12,488 bases of DNA from Caldifarciminota bacterium (GTDB lineage: Bacteria; Hydrothermota; UBA3072; WFRC01). The DNA lies in the NCBI GenBank assembly GCA_015486685.1, contig WFRC01000303.1, positions 1-12,488 on the forward strand. Reading direction: 5' to 3'. A program made the translations under genes and the position numbers. Positions 1 through 6,775 of this stretch are shown one piece after another. The notes beneath the pieces were generated by a model. The model was not told the origin of the DNA and searched no databases. It saw nothing but the letters and a program-made list of their open reading frames with translations. The first letter of the stretch is position 1; every line of letters begins with the position of its first letter.

Positions 1-482
1 TGTTGAGTGGTATTATATATACAGGAAGGGATGCTGCTCATAAGAGATTTATCCAGGCAATTGAAAACGGAGAACCACTTCCTTTTGACATTAAGGGACA
101 GGTAATATATTATGTCGGACCGGCACCTGCAAAACCAGGGATGCCCATTGGCTCAGCAGGCCCTACTACAAGTTACAGAATGGACGCATACACACCTCAA
201 CTGCTAAAATTGGGATTAAAAGGAATGATAGGGAAGGGACCCAGAGGAAAGCCCGTAGTTGATGCTATGGTAGAAAATGTTGCAGTATATTTTACTGCAA
301 TCGGTGGTGCAGCCGCACTTATTGCCCGTTCAGTGAAAGAAGCAAAGGTAATTGCCTATGAAGATTTAGGCCCTGAGGCTGTGAGGGAACTTGTTGTAGA
401 GGATTTGCCTCTGATTGTCTCAATAGATGCAACAGGCAAGGATTTACACAAAGAAGGTATAGAAAGGTGGAGAACAGAATGA
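1..482 (+). CDS. fumB: Class I fumarate hydratase, beta (C-terminal) subunit, 5'-truncated by window edge
   Basis: This is the C-terminal half of a two-subunit, iron-sulfur class I fumarase (or the closely related L-tartrate dehydratase), which interconverts malate and fumarate in the cytoplasm. The visible 159 residues begin inside the conserved block SGIIYTGRDAAHKR. They continue with a YYVGPAPAKPG segment, GSAGPTTSYRMD, a GLKGMIGKG segment, FTAIGGAAAL and AYEDLGPEAVREL, in the family order. Family members normally have about 20 more residues before the SG(I/V)IYT block, so the reading frame continues left of the window and the TTG at position 3 is not a start. The alpha subunit carrying the [4Fe-4S] cysteines is expected just upstream and is not seen. 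The stop codon overlaps the korA start (ATGA), which indicates translational coupling. Fumarase is preferred over tartrate dehydratase because of the neighbouring TCA-type enzyme; sequence alone does not exclude the latter. Confidence 0.9.
   Translation, partial: LSGIIYTGRDAAHKRFIQAIENGEPLPFDIKGQVIYYVGPAPAKPGMPIGSAGPTTSYRMDAYTPQLLKLGLKGMIGKGPRGKPVVDAMVENVAVYFTAIGGAAALIARSVKEAKVIAYEDLGPEAVRELVVEDLPLIVSIDATGKDLHKEGIERWRTE
465..472 (+). promoter_or_regulatory. Ribosome binding site that sets the korA start
   Basis: AGGTGGAG ends 6 nt before the ATG at 479. It overlaps the alternative in-frame GTG at 467, which would then have no binding site of its own. This favours the ATG at 479. Confidence 0.6.
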
Positions 483-1612
483 AAAAAAAGGTATTAATTT
501 CAGGTAATGTTGCGATAGCAGAAGGTGCATTATATGCGGGTTGTAGGTTTTTCGGAGGCTATCCTATTACACCTTCATCAGATATTGCAGAGTATATGTC
601 CTTAAAACTTCCTCAATATGGAGGAAAGTTTATCCAGATGGAGGATGAAATTGGGAGTATGGGCGCTATTATCGGTGCATCTATTGCGGGTAAAAAGGCA
701 ATGACAGCAACAAGTGGACCGGGATTCTCATTGATGCAGGAGCATATTGGATTTGCCGCAATGGGAGAAATACCTGCTATAATTGTAAATGTTCAGAGGG
801 GAGGTCCTTCAACAGGACTTCCTACATTTCCCAGTCAGCAGGACATAATGCAGTCAAGATGGGGCACGCACGGAGACCACGAAATTATTGTCTATGCCCC
901 TTATTCTATTGCCGAATCATTTGAATTGACAGTAAAGGCATTTAATGCAGCAGAAAAATACAGAACCCCTGCTATAATCTTATCAGATGAGGTAATTGGA
1001 CATATGAGAGAAATATATGAAATGCCTGAGGAGGGAGAACTTGAAGTAGTTGATAGACCTGCTCCCACTGTTCCACCCAACCAATATCTGCCCTATGATG
1101 ACCACTTCGGAGATGTGCCACCTATGGCAGCATTTGGTTCTGGATACAGATACCATATTACAGGCTTAAATCACGACAAAACAGGCTTTCCCACACACAA
1201 CCCGGAAATTTCCCAGAAATTGATGGAAAGGCTGGTAAACAAGATCAGAGGCCATAGAGATGAAATTGTGGATATTGATGTAAAATATATAGACGATGCG
1301 GAATACGCAATATTTGCAGTGGGAAGTGCAGCAAGGTCTGCTTTGCAGACAGTTATTGAATTAAGAGAAAAGGGAATAAAAATCGGGTATATAAGGGCAA
1401 GGTGCGTGTGGCCATTTCCTGACAGGGAATTACACAATTTTGCTTCTCAATTAAAATGGATACTTGTGCCTGAAATGAATATGGGACAATTATATTATGA
1501 GGTTAAAAGGAGCGTTGAGGGTAAATGTGATGTAATTCCTTTGTGGAAGGCAAATGGTGAAATTATAAGCCCCGAAGAAATTACAAAAAAAGTGAAGGAG
1601 ATGGAACAATGA
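479..1612 (+). CDS. korA: 2-oxoacid:ferredoxin oxidoreductase alpha subunit (2-oxoglutarate type, KorA)
   Basis: Alpha subunit (377 aa) of a multi-subunit 2-oxoacid:ferredoxin oxidoreductase. It works with the next two genes to oxidise a 2-oxoacid plus CoA to an acyl-CoA while reducing ferredoxin, or runs in reverse to fix CO2 onto succinyl-CoA. The N-terminal pyrimidine-binding domain (about residues 5-190) shows YPITPSSD at 28-35, RGGPSTGLPTFPSQQD at 107-122 and GTHGDHEIIV at 129-138. The motif TGLNHDKTG (228-236) and the C-terminal domain II (about 270-377) follow. The YPITPSS and THGDHE motifs are typical of KorA/VorB-type rather than pyruvate-type alphas. The start is ATG 479, which overlaps the preceding stop by 4 nt and follows AGGTGGAG. 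The end overlaps korB by 4 nt. Substrate assignment to 2-oxoglutarate is by family resemblance; branched-chain 2-oxoacids remain possible. Confidence 0.92.
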   Translation: MKKKVLISGNVAIAEGALYAGCRFFGGYPITPSSDIAEYMSLKLPQYGGKFIQMEDEIGSMGAIIGASIAGKKAMTATSGPGFSLMQEHIGFAAMGEIPAIIVNVQRGGPSTGLPTFPSQQDIMQSRWGTHGDHEIIVYAPYSIAESFELTVKAFNAAEKYRTPAIILSDEVIGHMREIYEMPEEGELEVVDRPAPTVPPNQYLPYDDHFGDVPPMAAFGSGYRYHITGLNHDKTGFPTHNPEISQKLMERLVNKIRGHRDEIVDIDVKYIDDAEYAIFAVGSAARSALQTVIELREKGIKIGYIRARCVWPFPDRELHNFASQLKWILVPEMNMGQLYYEVKRSVEGKCDVIPLWKANGEIISPEEITKKVKEMEQ

Positions 1613-2436
1613 AGACAGAAGCGGTAAGAGCACTTTTAAGAATGGATAAGTTGCCTACAATATGGTGTCCAGGTTGTGGGCATGGTACAATCCTGAGTTC
1701 CCTTTTGAGAGCCGTTGTAAAAACAGGCTGGAAAAAGGACGAGATTGCATTAATATCAGGTATAGGGTGCGGTGGAAGAGTCCCTGGATATGTAGATTTT
1801 AATACTTTGCATACGACACATGGAAGGGCATTATCCTTTGCAACGGGTATAAAGCTCGCAAAGCCTGAGATGAAGGTAATCGTTGTTTCAGGCGATGGTG
1901 ATAGTGTAGGTATAGGAGGAAATCATTTTGTTCATGCCTGTAGAAGGAACATTGATATGACAATCGTTATATTCAATAATGGTATATATGGAATGACAGG
2001 TGGGCAGGTTTCACCTACTACTCCATCTGGTTATCGTGCATCCACTGCCCCTTATGGTCAATTGGAAAAACCATTTGATATAGTTAATCTTGCACTTGGT
2101 TCAGGAGCGACTTATGTAGCGAGGGGCTCGGTTTATCATGTTCCGATGCTTGATAAACTTATATATGATGGATTTATGCATAAAGGATTCTCTGTAATTG
2201 ATGTAATAACCACCTGCCCGACAACATTTGGAAGAAGGAATAAACTTACAGATGACGGTGTAAAGAATCTCGAATGGGTAAAGGGGATAGTTGTATCCGC
2301 AGGTGCGGCTAAAAAGATGACACCGGAAGAATTAGAAGGAAAGTATGTAATGGGTGTATTCAGAAAGGACGATACAAAAAAAGACTTAAACACTCTGTAT
2401 GACGAAATTGAGCAGAAAGCGAGGAGGAAACAATGA
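1609..2436 (+). CDS. korB: 2-oxoacid:ferredoxin oxidoreductase beta subunit (TPP/Fe-S, KorB)
   Basis: Catalytic beta subunit (275 aa) that binds thiamine diphosphate and one [4Fe-4S] cluster. Visible motifs are WCPGCGHGT (19-27), GIGCGGR (51-57), the TPP-binding motif starting GDGD at 95-98 and ending NN at 123-124, and YGMTGGQVSPTTPSG (127-141). Cys20, Cys23, Cys54 and Cys203 have essentially the spacing of the four cluster ligands known in two-subunit archaeal enzymes of this family, so the cluster site looks intact. AAGGAG lies 8 nt before the ATG, which overlaps the korA stop; the gene end overlaps korC (both ATGA). The length is usual for KorB. Together with korA and korC this gives a complete alpha-beta-gamma enzyme. 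The small ferredoxin-like delta subunit (KorD), often found upstream of korA, is not between fumB and korA. Confidence 0.94.
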   Translation: MKTEAVRALLRMDKLPTIWCPGCGHGTILSSLLRAVVKTGWKKDEIALISGIGCGGRVPGYVDFNTLHTTHGRALSFATGIKLAKPEMKVIVVSGDGDSVGIGGNHFVHACRRNIDMTIVIFNNGIYGMTGGQVSPTTPSGYRASTAPYGQLEKPFDIVNLALGSGATYVARGSVYHVPMLDKLIYDGFMHKGFSVIDVITTCPTTFGRRNKLTDDGVKNLEWVKGIVVSAGAAKKMTPEELEGKYVMGVFRKDDTKKDLNTLYDEIEQKARRKQ

Positions 2437-2969
2437 GATATGAAGTAAGGCTTGTAGGCGAAGGTGGTCAGGGCTTAATTTTAGGCGGAGTAATTCTGGC
2501 TGAGGCAGCGGGCATATATGAAGGTAAAAATGTGATTCAATCGCAAATATACGGTGCAGCAGCAAGGGGTGAAATTAGTAAATCAGAGGTAATTATTTCC
2601 GATGATGTAATATACTACCCAAAGGTAAGACACGCAGATACTTTTTTAGCCTTGACACAGGAGGCTTATGATACATATAAAGATTCAGTGAAAGAAGATG
2701 GCATAATTATTATCGATTCATTCTATGTAAAGGATTATAACCCCGGCTGGAGGAAGACATATCCTTTGCCTCTCAGTAAAACAGCCATTAAAGTGGTAGG
2801 TAAGGAAATTGCTACAAATATTGTTTCGCTTGGTGCAATTAATGCCATAATAAAAGTTGTAGGAAAAGAATCCCTCAAAAAGGCAGTGTTAAGCAGGGTG
2901 CCAAAAGGGACAGAAGACGCGAATGTAAAGGCATTTAATGCAGGATATAAATTAGGAGTAGAGGTATGA
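2433..2969 (+). CDS. korC: 2-oxoacid:ferredoxin oxidoreductase gamma subunit (KorC)
   Basis: Gamma subunit (178 aa) of the same complex, a Rossmann-like domain involved in CoA handling and subunit assembly. It opens with VRLVGEGGQGLILGG (5-19; the GEGGQG glycine motif is at 9-14), followed by QIYGAAARGEISKSEV (38-53), the equivalent of the family's conserved ARGG-x-S segment. It then runs through IIIDSF and the NIVSLGAINA stretch near residues 129-138. The length agrees with family members. AGGAGG (2422-2427) sits 5 nt upstream of the ATG, inside the last codons of korB. The ATGA overlaps at both ends show tight coupling, upstream to korB and downstream to the outer-membrane protein gene. Confidence 0.92.
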   Translation: MRYEVRLVGEGGQGLILGGVILAEAAGIYEGKNVIQSQIYGAAARGEISKSEVIISDDVIYYPKVRHADTFLALTQEAYDTYKDSVKEDGIIIIDSFYVKDYNPGWRKTYPLPLSKTAIKVVGKEIATNIVSLGAINAIIKVVGKESLKKAVLSRVPKGTEDANVKAFNAGYKLGVEV

Positions 2970-3841
2970 ATATATTTCTTGTAATGATATTGATTTCTGG
3001 ATTTGGTGCAGATGTGGATAGTCTATGGGTATCTTTAAACAGGATTACCCCAAATGTTGGTTTTTCAGCAATAAAGGTTAATTTAGACGCAAAATCTTCG
3101 GGAATGGGCAATGTTACCAATCCTGATATCTCAACCTCTCCTATGGAAAACCCTGCATTAACATCAAAAAATGTGAAATTTAATCTGTTCCATAGAAATC
3201 ATCTTTTAGGGACAAGTTTCAATCAGGGGAGTTTTTACTTTAACAAAAACAGGAACTTTTTTTCTCTCTCTCTGTGGGATTTTGGCTCGGAAGGAATGGA
3301 ACTTCACACAAATACACCAGGCGAGTCAGAAATCACATATAATGCCTATAATTTTATTGTTGCCACCACTTATGCAAGAGAATTTCATAATTATTCAACA
3401 GGTATAAATTTCAAAATTCTTAATGAAAAGATTTTGAATGCATCCTATTCTGTGCCTGCTCTCGACCTTGGCGTAATATATAGAACAAATAAAAATATTA
3501 CATTTAGTTTCGTTCTTTTAAACCTGGGGCCTGACTATTTAGGTTTTAACTTAATGAGATTGCCAAAAACATTTAAGATTGGGATTTATTCTGGATATAA
3601 CAATATTAAATTCGGAGTAGAGGGTGTGAAATCTATAGATAGTAAAGCCCAGTTGAGAATGGGATTAAACTATGATATAGATATCCTTTCTGTAAGGCTT
3701 GGGGGAATCCTTAATTCCGATTCTGAAATGTTTAGTACAGGGGTTGGTTTGCATCTCTCTCGATTTGATTTTGATTATGCGGTAATACCGTTTCGAAATG
3801 CATTAGGCATCACACAAATATTTAGCATATCACTCAAATAG
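2966..3841 (+). CDS. PorV/PorQ-like outer-membrane beta-barrel protein
   Basis: Predicted 291-aa exported protein of the PorV/PorQ-like barrel family. Family members sit in the outer membrane of FCB-type bacteria, some associated with type IX secretion, others of unknown role. A short hydrophobic start (residues 2-14, IFLVMILISGFGA) may be a signal peptide, although it lacks the usual Lys/Arg. The family's hallmark N-terminal pattern is present in altered form: AKSSGMGNV, then a Ser-Pro-Met-Glu-Asn-Pro-Ala-Leu turn (53-60), matching the usual 'GMGGA...WNPA'. The remainder is short alternating hydrophobic/polar strands with turns (for example FSLSLWDFGSEGME and VRLGGILNSDSEMFSTGVGL), as expected of a barrel. 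It overlaps korC by 4 nt with AGGAG 7 nt upstream. Why an envelope protein is co-translated with central-carbon enzymes is unexplained. Family assignment is by pattern, so moderate confidence. Confidence 0.65.
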   Translation: MNIFLVMILISGFGADVDSLWVSLNRITPNVGFSAIKVNLDAKSSGMGNVTNPDISTSPMENPALTSKNVKFNLFHRNHLLGTSFNQGSFYFNKNRNFFSLSLWDFGSEGMELHTNTPGESEITYNAYNFIVATTYAREFHNYSTGINFKILNEKILNASYSVPALDLGVIYRTNKNITFSFVLLNLGPDYLGFNLMRLPKTFKIGIYSGYNNIKFGVEGVKSIDSKAQLRMGLNYDIDILSVRLGGILNSDSEMFSTGVGLHLSRFDFDYAVIPFRNALGITQIFSISLK

Positions 3842-3845
3842 GAGG
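3840..3845 (+). promoter_or_regulatory. accA ribosome binding site overlapping the upstream stop codon
   Basis: The Shine-Dalgarno sequence AGGAGG is built into the TAG stop of the outer-membrane protein gene (TAGGAGG) and lies only 3 nt before the accA ATG. The spacing is short but the match is perfect. Translation of accA is likely coupled to termination of the gene before it. Confidence 0.6.
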
Positions 3846-3848
3846 AAA

Positions 3849-4799
3849 ATGGCATATCTGGATTTTGAAAAACCCATTGTTGAACTTGAAAAAAAGATAG
3901 AAGAATTAGAGACAATTGCCGAAGAACATATAGAAATTAAAGACGAAATTTCAAGACTTCAAAAAAAGGCAGACGAAATGAGGACAAAGATTTATTCTTC
4001 CCTCAATAGATGGCAGATTGTTCAGATGGCAAGGCATCCAGATAGACCTTACACACTTGATTATATAAATATGCTCTTTACTGATTGGACAGAACTCCAT
4101 GGGGACAGACTTTTTGCCGATGACCCTGCTCTGGTTGCAGGGTTTGGGAAATTGGATGGAGAGACATTCACCATAGTAGGGCATCAAAAAGGACGCACAA
4201 CAAAAGAAAAGATTTACAGAAATTTTGGCATGCCAAATCCAGAAGGATACAGAAAGGCAATGAGAATTATGAAGTTAGGTGCACGGTTTGGAAAACCCAT
4301 AGTATCTCTCATCGATACCCCTGGCGCATATCCGGGTATAGGTGCAGAGGAGAGAGGACAGGCACTTGCGATTGCAGAAAACATAAGAGATATGGCTGTC
4401 TTACCCGTCCCTATAATAGTAATAATTACAGGAGAAGGAGGAAGCGGTGGTGCTCTTGCAATAGGTATTGGAGATGTTGTGCTAATCCTTGAACACGCTG
4501 TCTATTCTGTAATTTCTCCTGAAGGTTGTGCTTCAATTTTGTGGAGAGATGCCGCTTATGCACCTCAGGCGGCAGAATCCTTAAAATTATCTGCAAAAGA
4601 TCTGAAGAAATTAAATATTGTTGATGAAATCATTAAAGAACCCGATAAAGGTGCCCACAGAGAGCCAAAAGCCACCGCCGAAAATATTAAAAGGGCAATC
4701 TTAAAACACTATAAAAGATTAAAAAAGATACCAAAGAACGATTTAATCAATATGCGCATCAATAAGTTTGGAAAAATGGGTGTATTGAAGGAGAAATAA
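3849..4799 (+). CDS. accA: Acetyl-CoA carboxylase carboxyltransferase subunit alpha
   Basis: AccA (316 aa) forms the carboxyltransferase with AccD and transfers the carboxyl group from biotin (on AccB) to acetyl-CoA, giving malonyl-CoA for fatty-acid synthesis in the cytoplasm. The N-terminal helical region MAYLDFEKPIVELEKKIEEL is typical. It is followed by ARHPDRP (61-67), GHQKGR (111-116), NFGMPNPEGYRKA (125-137), DTPGAYPGIGAEERGQ (156-171), the glycine-rich GEGGSGGA (195-202) and SPEGCASILW (223-232). All family landmarks are intact and the length is normal. A strong Shine-Dalgarno overlaps the previous stop, and the TAA end overlaps the next ATG by 1 nt (TAATG). accD, accB and accC are not in the window, so the partners must be encoded elsewhere. 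Confidence 0.97.
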   Translation: MAYLDFEKPIVELEKKIEELETIAEEHIEIKDEISRLQKKADEMRTKIYSSLNRWQIVQMARHPDRPYTLDYINMLFTDWTELHGDRLFADDPALVAGFGKLDGETFTIVGHQKGRTTKEKIYRNFGMPNPEGYRKAMRIMKLGARFGKPIVSLIDTPGAYPGIGAEERGQALAIAENIRDMAVLPVPIIVIITGEGGSGGALAIGIGDVVLILEHAVYSVISPEGCASILWRDAAYAPQAAESLKLSAKDLKKLNIVDEIIKEPDKGAHREPKATAENIKRAILKHYKRLKKIPKNDLINMRINKFGKMGVLKEK

Positions 4800-5392
4800 T
4801 GGGATTACAGGGCAATCTTCAGGATTTTGAGATTACAGACATCCTTCAACTGGTGTATATGGGACAGAAGGCAGGCGTATTAAGGATTATCACAGAAAAT
4901 GATGAAGGGGAAATATATTTTGACAGTGGCCTTGTCGTGCATGCAAAAACACAGGAAAAGAAAGGTGAATCCGCTATTCAAACCATTTTGAGGTGGTCGA
5001 AAGGAAGTTTTGTATTTGACCCCTCAGGAAAAACAACGGAAAAGACAATCCAACTTCCTGTGCAAAATGTAATTCTGGAAGCGGCAAGACAGATTGATGA
5101 GTGGAAAGCAATGGGAAAGGTCATTCCTTCAATGGATGTTGTTGTAGATTTTGTCCCTGAGCCCGATATGAGCAATATTGAATTAAACCAGGAAGAATGG
5201 AGGGTTTTAACCACAGTAGACGGAGAAAAATCAGCAAAAGAGATTGCCAAAAAATTGAATATAAAAGAATTTGATACGGCAAGAATATTATACGGACTAA
5301 TTTCGTCGGGTCTATTAAAAATTGTAAGCGAACACTCAGAAAACACAGGGGAAAAAGAAGAAAGGCGTGGAGGATTTTTCAGAAAGAGATAA
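4799..5392 (+). CDS. DUF4388 (PATAN-like) domain protein with C-terminal winged-helix-like region
   Basis: A 197-aa soluble protein. Residues 1 to about 100 fit the DUF4388/PATAN domain: GNLQDFEITDILQLVYMGQK, then GVLRI and the 'EIYFDSGLVVHA' box (38-49), a helix, and a second beta stretch GSFVFDPSG (69-77). This domain occurs in PatA-type two-component output proteins and in gliding or signalling proteins. Residues about 130-176 (EEWRVLTTVDGEKSAKEIA and onwards) look like the small winged-helix module that often accompanies it. The C-terminus is a basic tail ending RGGFFRKR. AAGGAG lies 5 nt before the ATG. It is the last gene of the plus-strand operon, overlapping accA by 1 nt. A regulatory or adaptor role is likely; the partner and signal are unknown. 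Confidence 0.75.
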   Translation: MGLQGNLQDFEITDILQLVYMGQKAGVLRIITENDEGEIYFDSGLVVHAKTQEKKGESAIQTILRWSKGSFVFDPSGKTTEKTIQLPVQNVILEAARQIDEWKAMGKVIPSMDVVVDFVPEPDMSNIELNQEEWRVLTTVDGEKSAKEIAKKLNIKEFDTARILYGLISSGLLKIVSEHSENTGEKEERRGGFFRKR

Positions 5393-5398
5393 TCTTTT

Positions 5399-5429
5399 GG
5401 GGTCAGTCTTATAATTTAGAAAACTCAGG
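5399..5429 (+). repeat. GGGGTCAGTCTTA element, left copy (in the convergent gap)
   Basis: Seven nucleotides after the DUF4388 stop, GGGGTCAGTCTTA starts a stretch of about 31 nt that recurs, inverted, at 12450-12481. The first 13 nt are identical and the remainder (…AAAACTCA…) is similar with small indels. The rest of the 93-bp gap between the convergent genes (5393-5485) contains no gene and no convincing hairpin-plus-T-run terminator. From memory, GGGGTCAGGTCTT-like motifs border repeats associated with IS200/REP-associated tyrosine transposases; that link is an inference, and no transposase is present in this window. Confidence 0.6.
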
Positions 5430-5485
5430 GAACTCACAATTTAGCGCACTGGTTCACTTTTTAGATAGAATTAGCACCCTGTATT

Positions 5486-6775
5486 TTATCTTCCTATGCT
5501 TTTATATATAAATCCTGCAACCTTCATTTCGTCAGGTGAAAATATATTTCTTCCATCAATCACCACAGGTGTTCTCAGGAGTGATTTCACCTTTTGTATA
5601 TTTAGGTTTCTAAATTCTTCCCATTCTGTCAGGATTAAAATGGCATCTGCATCTTTTATCGCTTCATAAGGACCGGTGGCAAATTTTATATTTTCTATCA
5701 CCTCACTTGCTTTATCCATTGCCTTAGGGTCGTACGCAACAACCTCTGCTTCTTCCTTTATTAAAGCATTAATTATATCAATAGAGGGCGCATTTCTCAT
5801 ATCATCTGTATTGGGTTTAAATGCCAGTCCTAAAACAGCAATCCTTTTATCTTTAAGATTCCATATAGATGCCTTTAATTTGTCTATAATATGAAATTTC
5901 ATCTTTTTGTTTATATTTTTTGCCTCTCTGAGAAGTGCAAAATCATATCCCAATCTTTCTGCAATCTTTATGAATGCAGATACATCCTTGGGAAAACAGG
6001 AACCTCCAAATCCAATGCCTGCCTTTAGAAATGCTTTACCGATTCTTTTGTCAAACCCCATACCTTCTGCTACCTTTTCCACATTCGCTCCACTCTTTTC
6101 ACACAATAACGCAACGGCGTTGATAAACGAAATTTTTGTTGCAAGGAACGAATTTGATGCGTGTTTTATAATTTCTGCACTTTCTATGTCTGCCTCTACT
6201 ATTGGTGCATCAATGCCTTTGTATATCTCTCTTAAAATTTTTGAAGCCCTCTCAGTTTCAATGCCTATAACAATTCTATCGGGATGCATAAAATCATAGA
6301 TTGCAGAACCTTCTCTTAAAAATTCGGGATTTGAAGCAACATCATATTCTACATCCTGTTTTTTCCTGAGTTCTATAGTGTTTTTTATCTTTATTCCTGT
6401 CTGGACAGGGACAGTGCTCTTTTCAACAATAAGTTTATACCCGTTTAATGCCTCTGCAATCTCGATAGCAACCTTTTCAATGGCGGATAAATCGGCTTCA
6501 CCATTGGGTCTGGACGGTGTTCCAACACAAATAAACACAGCGTCAGCGGAGTTTATACCATCCTTTATGCTTGACGAGAATTTAAGCCTGCCTGCTTCTC
6601 TATTTTTTCTTATCATTTCTTCTAACCCTGGTTCATAAATAGGTATCCCTCCTTTTTCAAGGGTTTCAACCTTTTTCTCATCGTTATCTATGCAGATAAC
6701 ATTGTGCCCCAATTCTGAAAAGCAAGTGCCTGTCACCAATCCTACATAGCCTGTTCCAATTATAGATATATTCAT
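5486..6775 (-). CDS. ugd: UDP-glucose 6-dehydrogenase
   Basis: NAD-dependent enzyme (429 aa) that oxidises UDP-glucose twice to UDP-glucuronate, a precursor for capsule, exopolysaccharide or LPS sugars. The N-terminal Rossmann domain has IGTGYVGLVTG (6-16), an acidic end to strand 2 (CIDND, 28-32), FICVGTPSRPNGEADLS (81-97) and EKSTVPVQTG (118-127). The catalytic region shows NPEFLREG (149-156), Lys204 in EIIKHASNSF, and the nucleophile Cys260 in GFGGSCFPKDV. The C-terminal UDP-binding domain includes VLGLAFKPNTDDMRNAPS. Length and catalytic residues match the family. The ATG overlaps the smc stop (ATGA), and a perfect AGGAGG lies 4 nt upstream inside the smc C-terminus. It is the last gene of the minus-strand operon. 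Confidence 0.96.
   Translation of the reverse strand: MNISIIGTGYVGLVTGTCFSELGHNVICIDNDEKKVETLEKGGIPIYEPGLEEMIRKNREAGRLKFSSSIKDGINSADAVFICVGTPSRPNGEADLSAIEKVAIEIAEALNGYKLIVEKSTVPVQTGIKIKNTIELRKKQDVEYDVASNPEFLREGSAIYDFMHPDRIVIGIETERASKILREIYKGIDAPIVEADIESAEIIKHASNSFLATKISFINAVALLCEKSGANVEKVAEGMGFDKRIGKAFLKAGIGFGGSCFPKDVSAFIKIAERLGYDFALLREAKNINKKMKFHIIDKLKASIWNLKDKRIAVLGLAFKPNTDDMRNAPSIDIINALIKEEAEVVAYDPKAMDKASEVIENIKFATGPYEAIKDADAILILTEWEEFRNLNIQKVKSLLRTPVVIDGRNIFSPDEMKVAGFIYKSIGR

Noticed and set aside
3..5. TTG as the start of the fumarase beta subunit
   Set aside because: It begins inside the conserved SG(I/V)IYTxRDAAHKR block; family members have about 20 earlier residues, so the gene is cut by the window edge.
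467..478. GTG at 467 as the korA start
   Set aside because: It overlaps the AGGTGGAG ribosome binding site for ATG 479 and adds only MENR, which is not typical of KorA N-termini.
1171..5346. Minus-strand open frames opposite korA, korB, accA and the DUF4388 gene
   Set aside because: They are antisense shadows lacking ribosome binding sites and any recognisable motif; the plus-strand genes are complete.
5393..5485. Bidirectional intrinsic terminator between the convergent operons
   Set aside because: Only short T-runs (CTTTTTAG) are present; no stable GC-rich stem next to them could be found by eye.
5676..6638. Plus-strand open frames opposite ugd
   Set aside because: They are antisense shadows; ugd on the other strand is complete with catalytic residues.
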